DNA from: a virus
Virus record (IMG/VR): IMGVR_UViG_3300020473_000025
Location: 16,293 to 80,292 of that record
Length of the DNA stretch: 64,000 bases
Strand: one strand, 5' to 3'
Each line of letters starts with the position of its first letter. Position 1 is the first letter of the stretch. Both the position numbers and the translations under genes were made by a program. A model generated the notes under the pieces. That model was not told where the DNA came from, did not search any database, and saw nothing but the letters and a program-made list of their open reading frames with translations. This document shows, one piece after another, positions 1 through 9,371 of this stretch.

Positions 1-441
1 TTTGAATTGCTTCAATCGATTCTTTAAACGCTCCTGCATGTCTTCACCGCGCGAGGCGAGTTTCAAGACCCAGATGACTACAGTTGCAACAGCCATTTCA
101 ATGGCTTTCTTAATCGTTTTGTAGATACGTTCAATGGTTTCAGTGACCTTATTTTCAGTCGACACGTCTAGTGCCTCTAATCCAACTTGACTAGCAAGAC
201 CGGTCAACGCAGTTTTAGTTAGAGGTTCGTGGTATTGGGCAGGGTCAGTACAGGCCGCATGAATGGCTTCTAAACCTTTAGCTACACCTAGTAATGTGTC
301 AGCGTCTTCAAGATGCTGTTCAAATTCCATATCGATAATTTGCTCGTTGATTTCTTCAACATCGTAAGAGACAGTGGATTCTTGACTTACAGTAGGGGCC
401 GGGGTGTTAATGGATAAAAGTGATGAGGTGCGCGTAGACAT
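1..441 (-). CDS. Inner-body-like paralog, N-terminal part (runs off the window)
   Basis: Open frame from an ATG at 441-439 on the minus strand to the window edge, 147 codons visible. The start has a GGAGAA ribosome site just upstream. The visible part has a short Ser/Thr-rich leader with a Ser-Gln-Glu, an acidic helical stretch, then a basic amphipathic segment starting with a T-E-T-I-E-R-I-like sequence. The same arrangement occurs in the proteins at 451, 55883 and 62569, so it belongs to the same paralog family. In phiKZ relatives comparable families (gp93/gp95 type) are packaged with DNA as inner-body proteins and trimmed by the prohead protease after Ser/Ala/Gly-X-Glu. The family link is seen; the virion role is inferred. 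Confidence 0.6.
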   Translation of the reverse strand, partial: MSTRTSSLLSINTPAPTVSQESTVSYDVEEINEQIIDMEFEQHLEDADTLLGVAKGLEAIHAACTDPAQYHEPLTKTALTGLASQVGLEALDVSTENKVTETIERIYKTIKKAIEMAVATVVIWVLKLASRGEDMQERLKNRLKQFK

Positions 442-450
442 GTATTTCTC

Positions 451-1497
451 CTACTTCTTGTCTGGACTTTGGCGAGTTAGAATATCCAACAGTGACTCCA
501 ACTCTAAAATAGTTGTAGTAAAGTAGCCAATGATGGTTCTAGGTGGTTTCTGAAGCATAGCGGCGATAGGTGCAGCCATCTTCAATAATTCAGTAGTGAC
601 GTCACGATTGCCAGACATAATGTCAAAGTCAGTCTTCATTAACTTATCAACCTGACCAGCAAACTCTTGAACGTTCTTTGTCATTTTCAGCACATTTTCT
701 AAATCTAATAGATCAATAGCATCGGCGACATCTTTTGCCTTAAACGTCATTTCCTTTACTTCAACGCCTTCTGTTTGCAGAAAGGCAAAGTTAGGCACAG
801 GGTGGGTGAGGTCCATGACAATACGGCGGTTACCAGGATAAACATCTTTAGAGGTATAAACATGTTTCTTACCTTCAAGCTTGTAATGCTTGAGTATGTA
901 ATCCATCAAGTCGTCTGATAATGTAGTCAACGCGTTAACGTCACCCATGCGTTTTGCATTATTAAACTTGTAGATTATCTTTTCGCTTGATGCTTTGATA
1001 GAAGGCAGTGGTGCTACTACAGATTGTAGACGCTTAACAACTTTATCAAGATCAACGGTATCCCCAATGGCCAATGATGTTAACTGAGTACCGTAAGGAA
1101 TAGTGATATCTACTTCTTCTTTTTCTTTAAGTTCTTTGTTGGTTTTCCGAAGTCTGCCCTTTAGCCCACGCAAGCGATCTAAGACTATTTCAGTCCAACG
1201 TACAATAACTTCATAAGCACGTTTAAAGGTAGCTTTAATGGCTTTAATGATACGCTCTATGGTATCTGTCACTTTATCTTCTAAAGACACACCGTATGTG
1301 GCTATACCTAAAGATTCTATCTGGTGCTCAATAGCTATTTTAGCGACAGGTGAATTCCAGTCATCATGTTCTTTACACAGTGACGATATTTGTTCAAGTT
1401 GAATGCCTATGTTAAATAACGACTGTAGATCGTTATCTAGTGATTCTAACGTGAGTGTTAAAAAAACCATTTCACGCGATACCTTAGTCTCTAACAT
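451..1497 (-). CDS. Inner-body-like paralog (348 aa)
   Basis: Predicted helical protein of 348 residues. Residues about 70-120 hold a basic amphipathic stretch (D-T-I-E-R-I-I-K-A-I-K-A-T-F-K-R, then R-L-R-G-L-K-G-R-L-R-K) which matches in position and character the basic segments of the proteins encoded at 1-441, 55883-57181 and 62569-63951. The C-terminal half has a conserved-looking layout of a short beta segment followed by helices. It lies 9 bases upstream of its paralog on the same strand, suggesting tandem duplication and one transcript. No enzyme motif is visible. By comparison with phiKZ, the likely role is a packaged inner-body or head protein; this is inference from paralogy and context. 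Confidence 0.55.
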   Translation of the reverse strand: MLETKVSREMVFLTLTLESLDNDLQSLFNIGIQLEQISSLCKEHDDWNSPVAKIAIEHQIESLGIATYGVSLEDKVTDTIERIIKAIKATFKRAYEVIVRWTEIVLDRLRGLKGRLRKTNKELKEKEEVDITIPYGTQLTSLAIGDTVDLDKVVKRLQSVVAPLPSIKASSEKIIYKFNNAKRMGDVNALTTLSDDLMDYILKHYKLEGKKHVYTSKDVYPGNRRIVMDLTHPVPNFAFLQTEGVEVKEMTFKAKDVADAIDLLDLENVLKMTKNVQEFAGQVDKLMKTDFDIMSGNRDVTTELLKMAAPIAAMLQKPPRTIIGYFTTTILELESLLDILTRQSPDKK

Positions 1498-1616
1498 GAC
1501 TATTTCTTCCTTAGGTCTATGGTGCTTGAGATCATAGATTATTAAGTCTGGCGTGTCGTATTAGACACTTACCATCAACCATTATGACTAACCTTTTTAA
1601 CCAGTAAGTAACGAAT

Positions 1617-3761
1617 ATGATCAACTTCTTATCAGATTATAAAAAATATAAGAATTCTATAGTAGATTTAAATACTACTAATGAGTCGTTTCTTAGACTT
1701 GCCACTGTATATAAAAAGATGGGAATCGAAAACAACGTCTTTCATCTAACGTTACTACAGCCTGAGCTACAGGGTATCGATCCATTTTCAGAAGAGCTAA
1801 GCCAAGAGCAGAAAGTAATGATCACCATGGAGTGTAAATATAACCCATGGTACTTTTTAAGAGAAGTGGTACGCATACCACCCCAATCAGGCAACACGCC
1901 CGTATCTTATATTGCCAATAGAGGTAACATTGCATTAACGTGGTCATTTTTCAACCATATTGATTTTGGTCTCATACAGCCACGTCAAACGGGTAAATCG
2001 GTCTCTACTGACTGTTTGATGACAAACCTAATATACCTATCCATGTTATCATCGCGTATCAACATGATAACTAAAGATGCTAACCTGCGCTCTGCTAACG
2101 TCGAACGTCTTAAACGTATCCGCGATCTATTGCCTCCTTATCTTATCGTTAAAGATAAGAGTGATGCTAATAACCAACATCTACTTACGTATAACACACT
2201 AGATAACACGTACAGTACAGCGGTTGCTCAGTCGTCAGAGGCGGCTGCAATTAACGTAGGTCGTGGAACAACCGCACCTATCACTCAAGTGGATGAGGGG
2301 CCGTTTATTCGTTTTATTGGTTCACTTATACCTGCAGCGTTAGCGGCCGGTACAGCAGCACGTGAAGAAGCTAAACGCAATAACCAACCATACGGTAACA
2401 TCTTTACAACAACCTCTGGTAAGAAAGATGACCGTGATGGTAAATACATGTACGACATGTTAACTGGTGGCGCGGTGTGGAATGAGGTCTTCCTAGACGC
2501 CGTAAATATAGAAGATTTCCATCGTCTAGTCAGAATGAACTGTACTAACCATAAAGTTATTATTAACGGTACATTCTCACATCGTCAATTAGGTAAGAGT
2601 GACGACTGGCTATACCGCGCTATTGCCAACGCCAACGCCAAAGGTGAGGAAGCTGACCGTGATTTCTTTAACCGTTGGACTAGTGGCACGCAGCGTTCAC
2701 CACTTACTACTAAACAGAATAACACCATATTTGAGTCAGAACGTGAACCAGATCATACTGAAGTTACAGATGAAGGCTACATGATACGCTGGTACATACC
2801 TGAGTATCAAATAAACCAACGCATGGCGACAGGCAAATACGTAGCCGGTATGGATACTTCAGAGGGTGTGGGTCGAGACTCGATTACCATGGTGTTAGTG
2901 GATGTTAGAGATTTATCTGTTGTTGCCGCAATGGATATTAACGAAGCTAACATTATCCGCTTTAGTAAATGGGTAAGTTCATTCCTTATCGCTTATGAAA
3001 ATGTAACCTTGGTTATTGAGCGTAAATCAACCGGGGTTGTCATTATAGATGCGTTGATGATTGAACTACCATCAGTCGGTATTGATCCCTTCAAGCGTTT
3101 GTATAACACCATTGTCCAACACCATCTGGAACGTAAGACGGATTACGAGCGTATACTTAAAGATACACGCTATCGTGATGAATCGTTCTATATCAGCCAT
3201 AAGACAGACTTTGGGTTCTCTACTAACGCAAAGAGCCGTGAGTTGTTATTTGGTAACGTGTTGCAAAACGCAGCAACCAATGCGGGACACCTTGTAAAAG
3301 ACACTACATTATCGAGTCAATTGCGTGGTCTGGTAGAGAAGAATGGTCGAATAGACCACGAAGCATCGGGTAATGATGATTTGGTTATTGCTTGGCTATT
3401 GTCTGTCTGGTTCGTTACATTCGGTAATCACCTTGACTTCTACACTATCGATCCAGGTCAGTGTATGATATTAGTAGGTGAACGTTCTGGCAATGGCGAT
3501 TATGATCGTGCTATTGCTGAAAAGAACAACCGTACCCGTAGCCGTATTGATCATGTGTTAGAAGAGATAACCCTCTGTCAGTCAGGCTTTAAACTTGCCC
3601 GTCTGGAAGCGGAACTTAAACAACTTACCTATCAGACTAAATCTGACGGGGGTGATATACTTAGCTTTGATGCGCTAATGAAACAAGCCAATGACCGCAA
3701 GAAAGCTAAGCGTTCGCAAACTAAGAACACCAGCAAATCTAGGGAACTACTATTTTGGTAG
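1617..3761 (+). CDS. terL: Terminase large subunit (DNA packaging ATPase and nuclease)
   Basis: The motor that pumps phage DNA into the prohead and cuts it. The 714-residue protein shows an N-terminal ATPase with Walker A Q-P-R-Q-T-G-K-S at about 121-128, Walker B ending V-D-E at 225-227, and a T-T-T-S-G coupling motif at 264-268. The C-terminal RNase H-like nuclease shows its first acidic residue in A-G-M-D-T-S (D413), a second in L-V-I-E-R-K (E468) and a third in the G-N-D-D-L-V segment near residue 583. The length fits phiKZ-like terminases (gp25 of phiKZ). It is transcribed away from the inner-body pair across a 119-base divergent gap. No intron or intein interrupts it. Confidence 0.93.
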   Translation: MINFLSDYKKYKNSIVDLNTTNESFLRLATVYKKMGIENNVFHLTLLQPELQGIDPFSEELSQEQKVMITMECKYNPWYFLREVVRIPPQSGNTPVSYIANRGNIALTWSFFNHIDFGLIQPRQTGKSVSTDCLMTNLIYLSMLSSRINMITKDANLRSANVERLKRIRDLLPPYLIVKDKSDANNQHLLTYNTLDNTYSTAVAQSSEAAAINVGRGTTAPITQVDEGPFIRFIGSLIPAALAAGTAAREEAKRNNQPYGNIFTTTSGKKDDRDGKYMYDMLTGGAVWNEVFLDAVNIEDFHRLVRMNCTNHKVIINGTFSHRQLGKSDDWLYRAIANANAKGEEADRDFFNRWTSGTQRSPLTTKQNNTIFESEREPDHTEVTDEGYMIRWYIPEYQINQRMATGKYVAGMDTSEGVGRDSITMVLVDVRDLSVVAAMDINEANIIRFSKWVSSFLIAYENVTLVIERKSTGVVIIDALMIELPSVGIDPFKRLYNTIVQHHLERKTDYERILKDTRYRDESFYISHKTDFGFSTNAKSRELLFGNVLQNAATNAGHLVKDTTLSSQLRGLVEKNGRIDHEASGNDDLVIAWLLSVWFVTFGNHLDFYTIDPGQCMILVGERSGNGDYDRAIAEKNNRTRSRIDHVLEEITLCQSGFKLARLEAELKQLTYQTKSDGGDILSFDALMKQANDRKKAKRSQTKNTSKSRELLFW

Positions 3762-3811
3762 TCCCTACCAACATTTAAACCTTTACCAAGTTAAACAAAA
3801 AAAGGATAACC

Positions 3812-4849
3812 ATGAGCTTACTTAACGAAGTACGTATTACCATCGACCGCAATCGAGAAGAGACCGTTGATATCTGTAAGAAAGAAGCTATCTATAAACC
3901 GCATTTGCGCTTACTGGTGTTAATGCGTCAAGAGCAGGGTATCATTGAAGATCCATCGATGAGTGACATTGACCAGTGTCTAGTGATGGATAAGATGTTC
4001 TTTGAACGTCATCTTAAAGACATCAAGATCAATTCAGATCGCATCCTAACACATCTAGCAGAAGTCCACAAGTCCAAGTGGTACCTTCGCCTACCTAGTT
4101 GGTTAGATATCCCTAGAATGCTTGTCGTAGCCGATAAAGAGTATAACGACCAGGTACGCATGGACGTTCAAACTCCTTACTTTGAGTTAGAACAAATCCC
4201 AAGCCTATCTACCGTCATCTCACACGTTCAACCGTCTAATTACCATGTTGAAGATGTATTGACACCGTTTGGTGAAGTAAAGACTACAGTTAAGATTACA
4301 CCACCTCTTGACCTTAGCCAGATCTTGTCTATCTTCCATACAGTGTCGACGCTTAAATGCGAGTATACGAAAGAGCCAATTGGAAACCAGGGTTTATCTC
4401 TATCTCAGGAAGAGCTTAACTTTATTCAAGATGGCACACTGCCAGAAAACATTAGCGTATTACGTGAACTAGCTACAATAGCTACATCGGCAACACCTTA
4501 TACAGCAAGTTTATATTTCTTCCTACGTCGCTTTAAAGCACTAGATGATATAGACGCATACCAGCTTATTAGCTATAAGAGCCAGTGTATGGATAAAGAC
4601 GCTAAAGCGGCAATCATGGTGCGCGAGAAGAATAAGACATTCCTTACATCGCGTCAAATTAAGAATGCGCTTAAGAAGCTGTGTTCACACTACGCCTTTG
4701 CAGCAGATATCGATCAAAAGGCGCTATATGCTCAGGACTACGAAATGTTTAATACACTTCGTTTTCACAACAAACCCTACGAAGCATTGTTAGAGTATCA
4801 CCGCGAGACTGATTACCTAACTGAAGCTTTAAAACGACAAGCAGCATAA
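3812..4849 (+). CDS. Hypothetical protein downstream of terminase (345 aa)
   Basis: Soluble 345-residue protein with no recognised domain. It begins 50 bases after terL with an AAAGGA ribosome site, so the two are probably co-transcribed and end at the shared hairpin at 4861. The sequence is rich in charged helices with a central acidic/aromatic part (about 110-150) and a Cys-poor C-terminus. The conserved position next to terL suggests a late or packaging-related role, but nothing in the sequence proves it. Confidence 0.6.
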   Translation: MSLLNEVRITIDRNREETVDICKKEAIYKPHLRLLVLMRQEQGIIEDPSMSDIDQCLVMDKMFFERHLKDIKINSDRILTHLAEVHKSKWYLRLPSWLDIPRMLVVADKEYNDQVRMDVQTPYFELEQIPSLSTVISHVQPSNYHVEDVLTPFGEVKTTVKITPPLDLSQILSIFHTVSTLKCEYTKEPIGNQGLSLSQEELNFIQDGTLPENISVLRELATIATSATPYTASLYFFLRRFKALDDIDAYQLISYKSQCMDKDAKAAIMVREKNKTFLTSRQIKNALKKLCSHYAFAADIDQKALYAQDYEMFNTLRFHNKPYEALLEYHRETDYLTEALKRQAA

Positions 4850-4852
4850 CAA

Positions 4853-4903
4853 CGGCATAACCTACCTCTACCCGTCAAAAGGTAGAGGTAGGGTCTCTAT
4901 GCC
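4853..4903. terminator. Bidirectional hairpin between convergent genes
   Basis: Perfect 12-bp stem (4861-4872 with 4881-4892) and loop GTCAAAA, framed by GGCATA at 4854 and TATGCC at 4898 that can pair as an outer stem. It separates the plus-strand gene ending at 4849 from the minus-strand gene ending at 4904. The 33-base core recurs exactly at 60534-60566. Confidence 0.8.
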
Positions 4904-5401
4904 TTATTGGTCAAATATCTTTTTAAAGTACTCCACATAGACCGAGTCGTAGCGGGTACCGGTTATTTGATTTTCTAATCGCTCGTACGCGTTTTGTTGT
5001 TGGGGGGTTAACGTACGATAAGTTAATGCCTGAATAATATCTTTATCGTTTATAAGACGACGAAGGTATACAGACACGAACTGTCTTCTTAACGGATCAT
5101 GCAGAGGTAGTGTGTAGAGCGCGCCGATAAACTCCATCAACGTCTCATCGTCAAGTAGTTGGATTGTCTCATAGGGAATTTTAATTCCCTGGTGCAGCCA
5201 CTCAACGAGTTTAACAAACGGGACCTGCTCCCCGTAATAATGAAGGATCTTATCTTGTAGCGCGTCTAAACCTTCAAGGTAGGTTCTAGGTGGTTGTTTA
5301 AATGTTTTGTTCTTATACAACCTATACACATCACTAGCATAAACCGTTATAAGTACATGTAGACTATACATGGTGACGACCCCTGGTGGGCTGTTGAACA
5401 T
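4904..5401 (-). CDS. Hypothetical protein (165 aa)
   Basis: Helical 165-residue protein with no recognised domain. It starts 3 bases after the stop of the upstream gene (5405-6616), so translation is probably coupled. The first ATG (5401) has no good ribosome site; an ATG at 5371 (residue 11, M-Y-S-L-H) is preceded by AGGGG and could be the true start. The gene ends in the bidirectional hairpin at 4861. Confidence 0.5.
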   Translation of the reverse strand: MFNSPPGVVTMYSLHVLITVYASDVYRLYKNKTFKQPPRTYLEGLDALQDKILHYYGEQVPFVKLVEWLHQGIKIPYETIQLLDDETLMEFIGALYTLPLHDPLRRQFVSVYLRRLINDKDIIQALTYRTLTPQQQNAYERLENQITGTRYDSVYVEYFKKIFDQ

Positions 5402-5404
5402 ATG

Positions 5405-6616
5405 CTAGTCGTAATGCTTCATGGTCAAAGATCTAAGAACAAGATAAAGCAGGATACCTGTTCTAACACTTGCCTTTACTGACGCGTTACGCGAATCAAC
5501 CGAATCTTCAGCAATCTCACCAGCCAATTCACGGATCTCCATAAGGTCATCTTGTACACTACGTGAAGACATGTAAATGGCCCGCATCTTAACTAACACT
5601 AGTGGTAGATTGGTAATGTCCACCTTATTCTGTTGTAGATAGTGAAACGCGTGAATGATGGTTTTATCCAGTAACGGCGTAATGACCTTATCTTTACTAT
5701 CTGAAACATTGTCACTCATATAACGCAAACTATTAACCAGTTGCTCAGGTGGCATTGTGTGGATAGCTTTAGCAATGATGTCTACTAGCTCTTGTTTAAT
5801 GAACGTCTCATCATCACTTACTATGCGGTGTAAGTATTGTCTAAAACGCGTATAGTCGTTACGCTTGTCTTTTACAATACTCTCGCCATCGATATCTACA
5901 GAAGAAGAAACCGTAGTGATCTTAGCATCTTGTTCTCTAACTTTGTGGAATACCTCAACAACCGCTTTAAATACCTCACGTATACGTGACTGTATATCGT
6001 TAACCATGTACACCACGGCATCGTCAGGCGCAAACGTACGGTAAGTGTTATAGTGGATGCCTGTCTTAGCCAAGATGCTCTCAGAACGGTCTTTAACCAA
6101 CGCACCCCACGAACCATGAACTTTTAATGAGAATTTCTTAGACAAACTTGCATATGTCATCATCGCTACACTCTTATCAGCAGGGTAGCGGAAATAGTGA
6201 CTCATTAAAGAACTCAGGAACTTATAATGAAGCATGCTTAGCAACGCAATTTGAACTTGTTCTTTCTCTTTACTACTTACATCACTTTCTTCAAAACGAT
6301 GCAAGCACCAGATAATAGACAAGTTAACCAGGTCGCTACTTACCTTAAAGCTAGTGTCAATAGAATCTAATGAGTAGACATCTGCTTTAAGCGCTACTTC
6401 ATCAATCTGTAATACTTCGTCAAACCACGTAATTTTGTCATCATTGGTATAGCGGATAGGGTAGACGCCAATTAGCGCATCCCCAAAGAAATTAATCGAA
6501 TCGTCTGTCTTAGTTACAAACCCATTGACATAGCCGATGATACGTCTAACCAGACCGCGATTAAAGACGACGTCTTGACCGATGTCATTAAAGACGGTTT
6601 TAAGTGTACCTGTCAT
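5405..6616 (-). CDS. Hypothetical protein (403 aa)
   Basis: A 403-residue protein, predicted mostly helical, with no catalytic motif, signal peptide or membrane segment that I can see. It starts at 6616 with a GGAT-type site and heads a two-gene minus-strand unit with the 165-residue gene. Its position next to the terminase module in a phiKZ-like layout suggests a structural or assembly role, but no family is recognised. Confidence 0.55.
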   Translation of the reverse strand: MTGTLKTVFNDIGQDVVFNRGLVRRIIGYVNGFVTKTDDSINFFGDALIGVYPIRYTNDDKITWFDEVLQIDEVALKADVYSLDSIDTSFKVSSDLVNLSIIWCLHRFEESDVSSKEKEQVQIALLSMLHYKFLSSLMSHYFRYPADKSVAMMTYASLSKKFSLKVHGSWGALVKDRSESILAKTGIHYNTYRTFAPDDAVVYMVNDIQSRIREVFKAVVEVFHKVREQDAKITTVSSSVDIDGESIVKDKRNDYTRFRQYLHRIVSDDETFIKQELVDIIAKAIHTMPPEQLVNSLRYMSDNVSDSKDKVITPLLDKTIIHAFHYLQQNKVDITNLPLVLVKMRAIYMSSRSVQDDLMEIRELAGEIAEDSVDSRNASVKASVRTGILLYLVLRSLTMKHYD

Positions 6617-6738
6617 ACGGGTATCCTTTAATTATTTAATAGAAATATACGGAGTAATCATAAAAATACACCTTCAACGTATATCTATAGGGTAGTTAAC
6701 GCTATCTAGTGTTGAGGAAATTTGATACAGGAAGAAAT

Positions 6739-7065
6739 ATGTCAGACCCAGTAGAACGTATACATAAAGCGCTAAAAATAGTTGAAAAGCAAACGGCAAT
6801 TGTACCACAAGAAGATATTACGCTTGCGATACTTCGTAACGTGGATAGTAAGTTTCACGACCACGTGTTGGAATCACAATTAGGACTAGGTTCGGGTGTG
6901 GGTATTAGAAACCAAGAACGACTTGAACAAGCCGGTTGGATTTTTGAAGATTTTAAGATCATCACTACAAAAGGTAAAGTCAATATACCTTACTTAGTAG
7001 GTAAAAAACGTAAACAAATCAAGAAGTTATTAGCTTCTGTTGATGACGATCCAAAATTAGTTTAG
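6739..7065 (+). CDS. Small basic protein, possible winged helix (108 aa)
   Basis: I place the start at the ATG at 6739, which has AGGAAG just upstream; the frame is open to a GTG at 6709 (10 more residues) without a better site. The 108-residue product has three N-terminal helices, a G-L-G-S-G-V-G turn near the middle, an aromatic pair (G-W-I-F) and a lysine-rich C-terminus, an arrangement compatible with a small DNA-binding winged helix. The 137-residue protein at 27250 has a loosely similar plan. Function unknown. Confidence 0.5.
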   Translation: MSDPVERIHKALKIVEKQTAIVPQEDITLAILRNVDSKFHDHVLESQLGLGSGVGIRNQERLEQAGWIFEDFKIITTKGKVNIPYLVGKKRKQIKKLLASVDDDPKLV

Positions 7066-7093
7066 CGGTCAATTTAGACAAATACTATACCCC

Positions 7094-7112
7094 GGGGTTT
7101 TAAAAAACCCCC
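7094..7112 (+). terminator. Weak GC/AT hairpin
   Basis: GGGGTTT at 7094-7100 can pair with AAACCCC at 7106-7112, followed by a T-rich run. It lies between the gene ending at 7065 and the Ntn-hydrolase gene starting at 7139. Confidence 0.4.
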
Positions 7113-7138
7113 TGTAGTTTTTGGTGTGGAGAGGACGC

Positions 7139-7675
7139 ATGACGACGATAGTCTGGGATGGACAGCAGTTGGCTAGTGATAGCCAGTTGACTGTGAATTG
7201 GAATGTAATATCACAAGAACCTTTTATCAAGCTACAACTCTTAAAAGGGACCTTTATTAATCCGGAGACTAAGGAAGAAGATGCCTTAGTGGGGATGGGT
7301 TTTTCAGGCGACGCCGCCCAAATCTATCCATTTAGAGACTGGCTATTAGCTGGTTGCAAGCGAGAAGAATACGCGGAAGAATTTAAAGAATGCTGCGTCA
7401 TTCTAGTATGCCGTAATTCAGTATGGCAATTTCACTACAGTCCCGACCCGCTACCGGTCAGGAACACTGTAGCAGTTGGATCAGGTTGCGATTTTGCAAC
7501 ATCTGCATTATCATTAGGTAAAACAGCGCCAGAGGCTGTAAGGCACGCTATCAAACATGATGTTTATAGTAGTGGGCCAGTGGTATGTTTAAGTATTGAC
7601 GAAGCAGGAAACCCTTTCCTCCATCATTGCAACGATGATGTTTCGTTAGAAGCCGCCGCCTCTTTAGAGTGGTAG
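7139..7675 (+). CDS. HslV-like Ntn-hydrolase (proteasome-type peptidase)
   Basis: The start is the ATG at 7139, preceded by GGAGAGGA; removal of Met would expose Thr, as in HslV. The mature N-terminus reads T-T-I-V-W-D-G, matching the T-T-I-V start of HslV/20S beta subunits. Further family hallmarks are A-S-D-S-Q (D14, the position of HslV Asp17), a lysine in P-F-I-K-L (K31, position of Lys33), V-G-M-G-F-S-G-D in the next strands and A-V-G-S-G-C-D-F-A, equivalent to the A-I-G-S-G segment before the long helix. At 178 residues it has HslV size. No HslU ATPase partner is seen nearby. Possible roles are maturation of phage proteins or attack on host proteins. The fold call is strong; the substrate is unknown. 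Confidence 0.75.
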   Translation: MTTIVWDGQQLASDSQLTVNWNVISQEPFIKLQLLKGTFINPETKEEDALVGMGFSGDAAQIYPFRDWLLAGCKREEYAEEFKECCVILVCRNSVWQFHYSPDPLPVRNTVAVGSGCDFATSALSLGKTAPEAVRHAIKHDVYSSGPVVCLSIDEAGNPFLHHCNDDVSLEAAASLEW

Positions 7676-7718
7676 ATCCAATCTTTTTCTCATTAAAATT
7701 ATAAAACGGTAGCCGATT

Positions 7719-8321
7719 ATGCAACTTAATACGTTAATCAGTCAGGAAGTCAGAGTATGTCACACCCCAGAATCAGTAGATGTGTTTCAGGGGGAGGGGT
7801 TGAGTGTAAAGCACCTTATGCATTTAAACAAGACGGATAGCTACGTAGACCATGCAATTATGGTCTTAGTTTATGTGCAGGGTAGTATTGTACCAATGTA
7901 CGTCACAATGTTTAACCACCCAACACACAACGTTTTTGAAGAGAAGTATCAATTCAATAACTTAGTCGAGCATATCAATCAGGGTTATAAGCAGAGTCAT
8001 GATCTGCTTGTTATGTTAACGACCACGGAGCCTTTAAAGGTTATTACACAGGGAAGCCAGCTTAAAGTTAAGTCTGGCGATGTCGATGTTGCTATCTTCA
8101 CTAATAGCCCAGTGGATACCCAGGACCCAGTAAATATACCTAACGTCAAGGGTGCATTTTATCTTGCTAACTTGTTCTTTGACAAATGCGGTTTAGATGA
8201 CCATATCAGACAACAGTTTCTAACTACACTGTTAGAGATGTTATCGTTTGATAGAACGGGGCGTCTAGATCGCCATGCTAATAGCGTTAGACCTCTATCA
8301 GGTACTATTAGATTACATTGA
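7719..8321 (+). CDS. Hypothetical protein (200 aa)
   Basis: A 200-residue protein downstream of the Ntn-hydrolase, probably in the same transcript, ending at the hairpin at 8331. Mixed alpha/beta composition, no motif recognised. It could be a partner of the peptidase, judged only by adjacency. Confidence 0.5.
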   Translation: MQLNTLISQEVRVCHTPESVDVFQGEGLSVKHLMHLNKTDSYVDHAIMVLVYVQGSIVPMYVTMFNHPTHNVFEEKYQFNNLVEHINQGYKQSHDLLVMLTTTEPLKVITQGSQLKVKSGDVDVAIFTNSPVDTQDPVNIPNVKGAFYLANLFFDKCGLDDHIRQQFLTTLLEMLSFDRTGRLDRHANSVRPLSGTIRLH

Positions 8322-8330
8322 TGCAATTTA

Positions 8331-8394
8331 GACCACGTGGCATCTAGCACGTGGTCTTATGCCGTCACGGCATAGAGTAGGCCCGAAGACCTAC
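8331..8394. terminator. Tandem hairpins between convergent genes
   Basis: The first stem GACCACGTG/CACGTGGTC (8331-8339 with 8348-8356) is followed by TATGCCGTCACGGCATA, itself a small palindrome, and then by a second stem GTAGG/CCTAC (8377-8394). The arrangement gives each strand a hairpin followed by TATGCC and fits termination from both sides. Confidence 0.7.
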
Positions 8395-8402
8395 CCTAGA
8401 AA

Positions 8403-9188
8403 TTAAACACCTGAAGATGTTAGTTTGATATGGCGATGATAACTTTCTTTATCATCGCAGAACAGTATCTTTTTCATCTTCGTATCGCGATATTCGGTAT
8501 ATAGTTCTTCAGCATCAGCATAACCTTCTACAATATCACGGTAAATGCCCAATGACATTCCACCATGTAGCCTGGCAGTATCAATACTAATAATAGACTG
8601 ATTGTAGATGTAGCTCTTTACTGCAAACTCTACTAGTTTAGTAAACGCGGGAATGGTACGTGGGTTGAGGTTTTGCATATCAGGGTCGTTACTTACCACA
8701 CAACGCAAGACAGCATTATTACTTAAAACACTTTCGGCTTCAACATGAATAGTGTTCTCATCAATTAGCGTTACAGATGATGTACTATTTGTCTCATAAC
8801 CGTTAGCAGCGTCGATGATGTTAAGTGATTCTCTAATCATAGACGAACTAGTAGCATACGTACTAGTTGCTTCGTTCTCATTAAACCCAAGACTCATCAC
8901 TGAGATAATGCTACGGCCTTGTGTGGCCGTTTTAGGAATAACGTAGACCTGGTGGCTTCCGTCATCGTAAGTCTTCTTAGCAGAGCGTAGAGAGAGCTCT
9001 ATCTGTATACCACCTACTAGATTACAATCTACAAGAACGCGAGGTTTAACTACCTTAGCGATAATCTGAGATTCGACGGATACCGGATAGTTGATAGTAT
9101 TAAAACGTTTGTCTATAAAGACCTGACGTAGTATTTCCGCTGGGATTTTAAATGTGCAGTCCTGTACGGCTTTTTGAATGGGGCTCAT
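8403..9188 (-). CDS. Hypothetical protein (261 aa)
   Basis: A 261-residue protein with alternating strands and helices and no recognised motif. It is transcribed divergently from the PhuZ gene; the 183-base gap between them must hold promoters for both but shows no clear early-promoter motif. It ends in the tandem hairpins at 8331. Confidence 0.5.
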   Translation of the reverse strand: MSPIQKAVQDCTFKIPAEILRQVFIDKRFNTINYPVSVESQIIAKVVKPRVLVDCNLVGGIQIELSLRSAKKTYDDGSHQVYVIPKTATQGRSIISVMSLGFNENEATSTYATSSSMIRESLNIIDAANGYETNSTSSVTLIDENTIHVEAESVLSNNAVLRCVVSNDPDMQNLNPRTIPAFTKLVEFAVKSYIYNQSIISIDTARLHGGMSLGIYRDIVEGYADAEELYTEYRDTKMKKILFCDDKESYHRHIKLTSSGV

Positions 9189-9371
9189 GGTTATATCCCG
9201 TTAGCTGTAGATGACATATGAGTTAATTAATACATTTTCCGTTTATTTATGAAGACCTAGTACTGTGGTAAGCATTAAACTAAAAAATGTATATCTCATA
9301 GTCGAGGGGGTTATTAAATTTGTATTCACTTCATACTTTATCGAACAATCTAGGAATAAGAGGCGATTTTA

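Noticed and set aside
2599-3297. Plus-strand out-of-frame ORFs inside the terminase gene
   Set aside because: Overlap a well-supported gene in another phase; no initiation signals.
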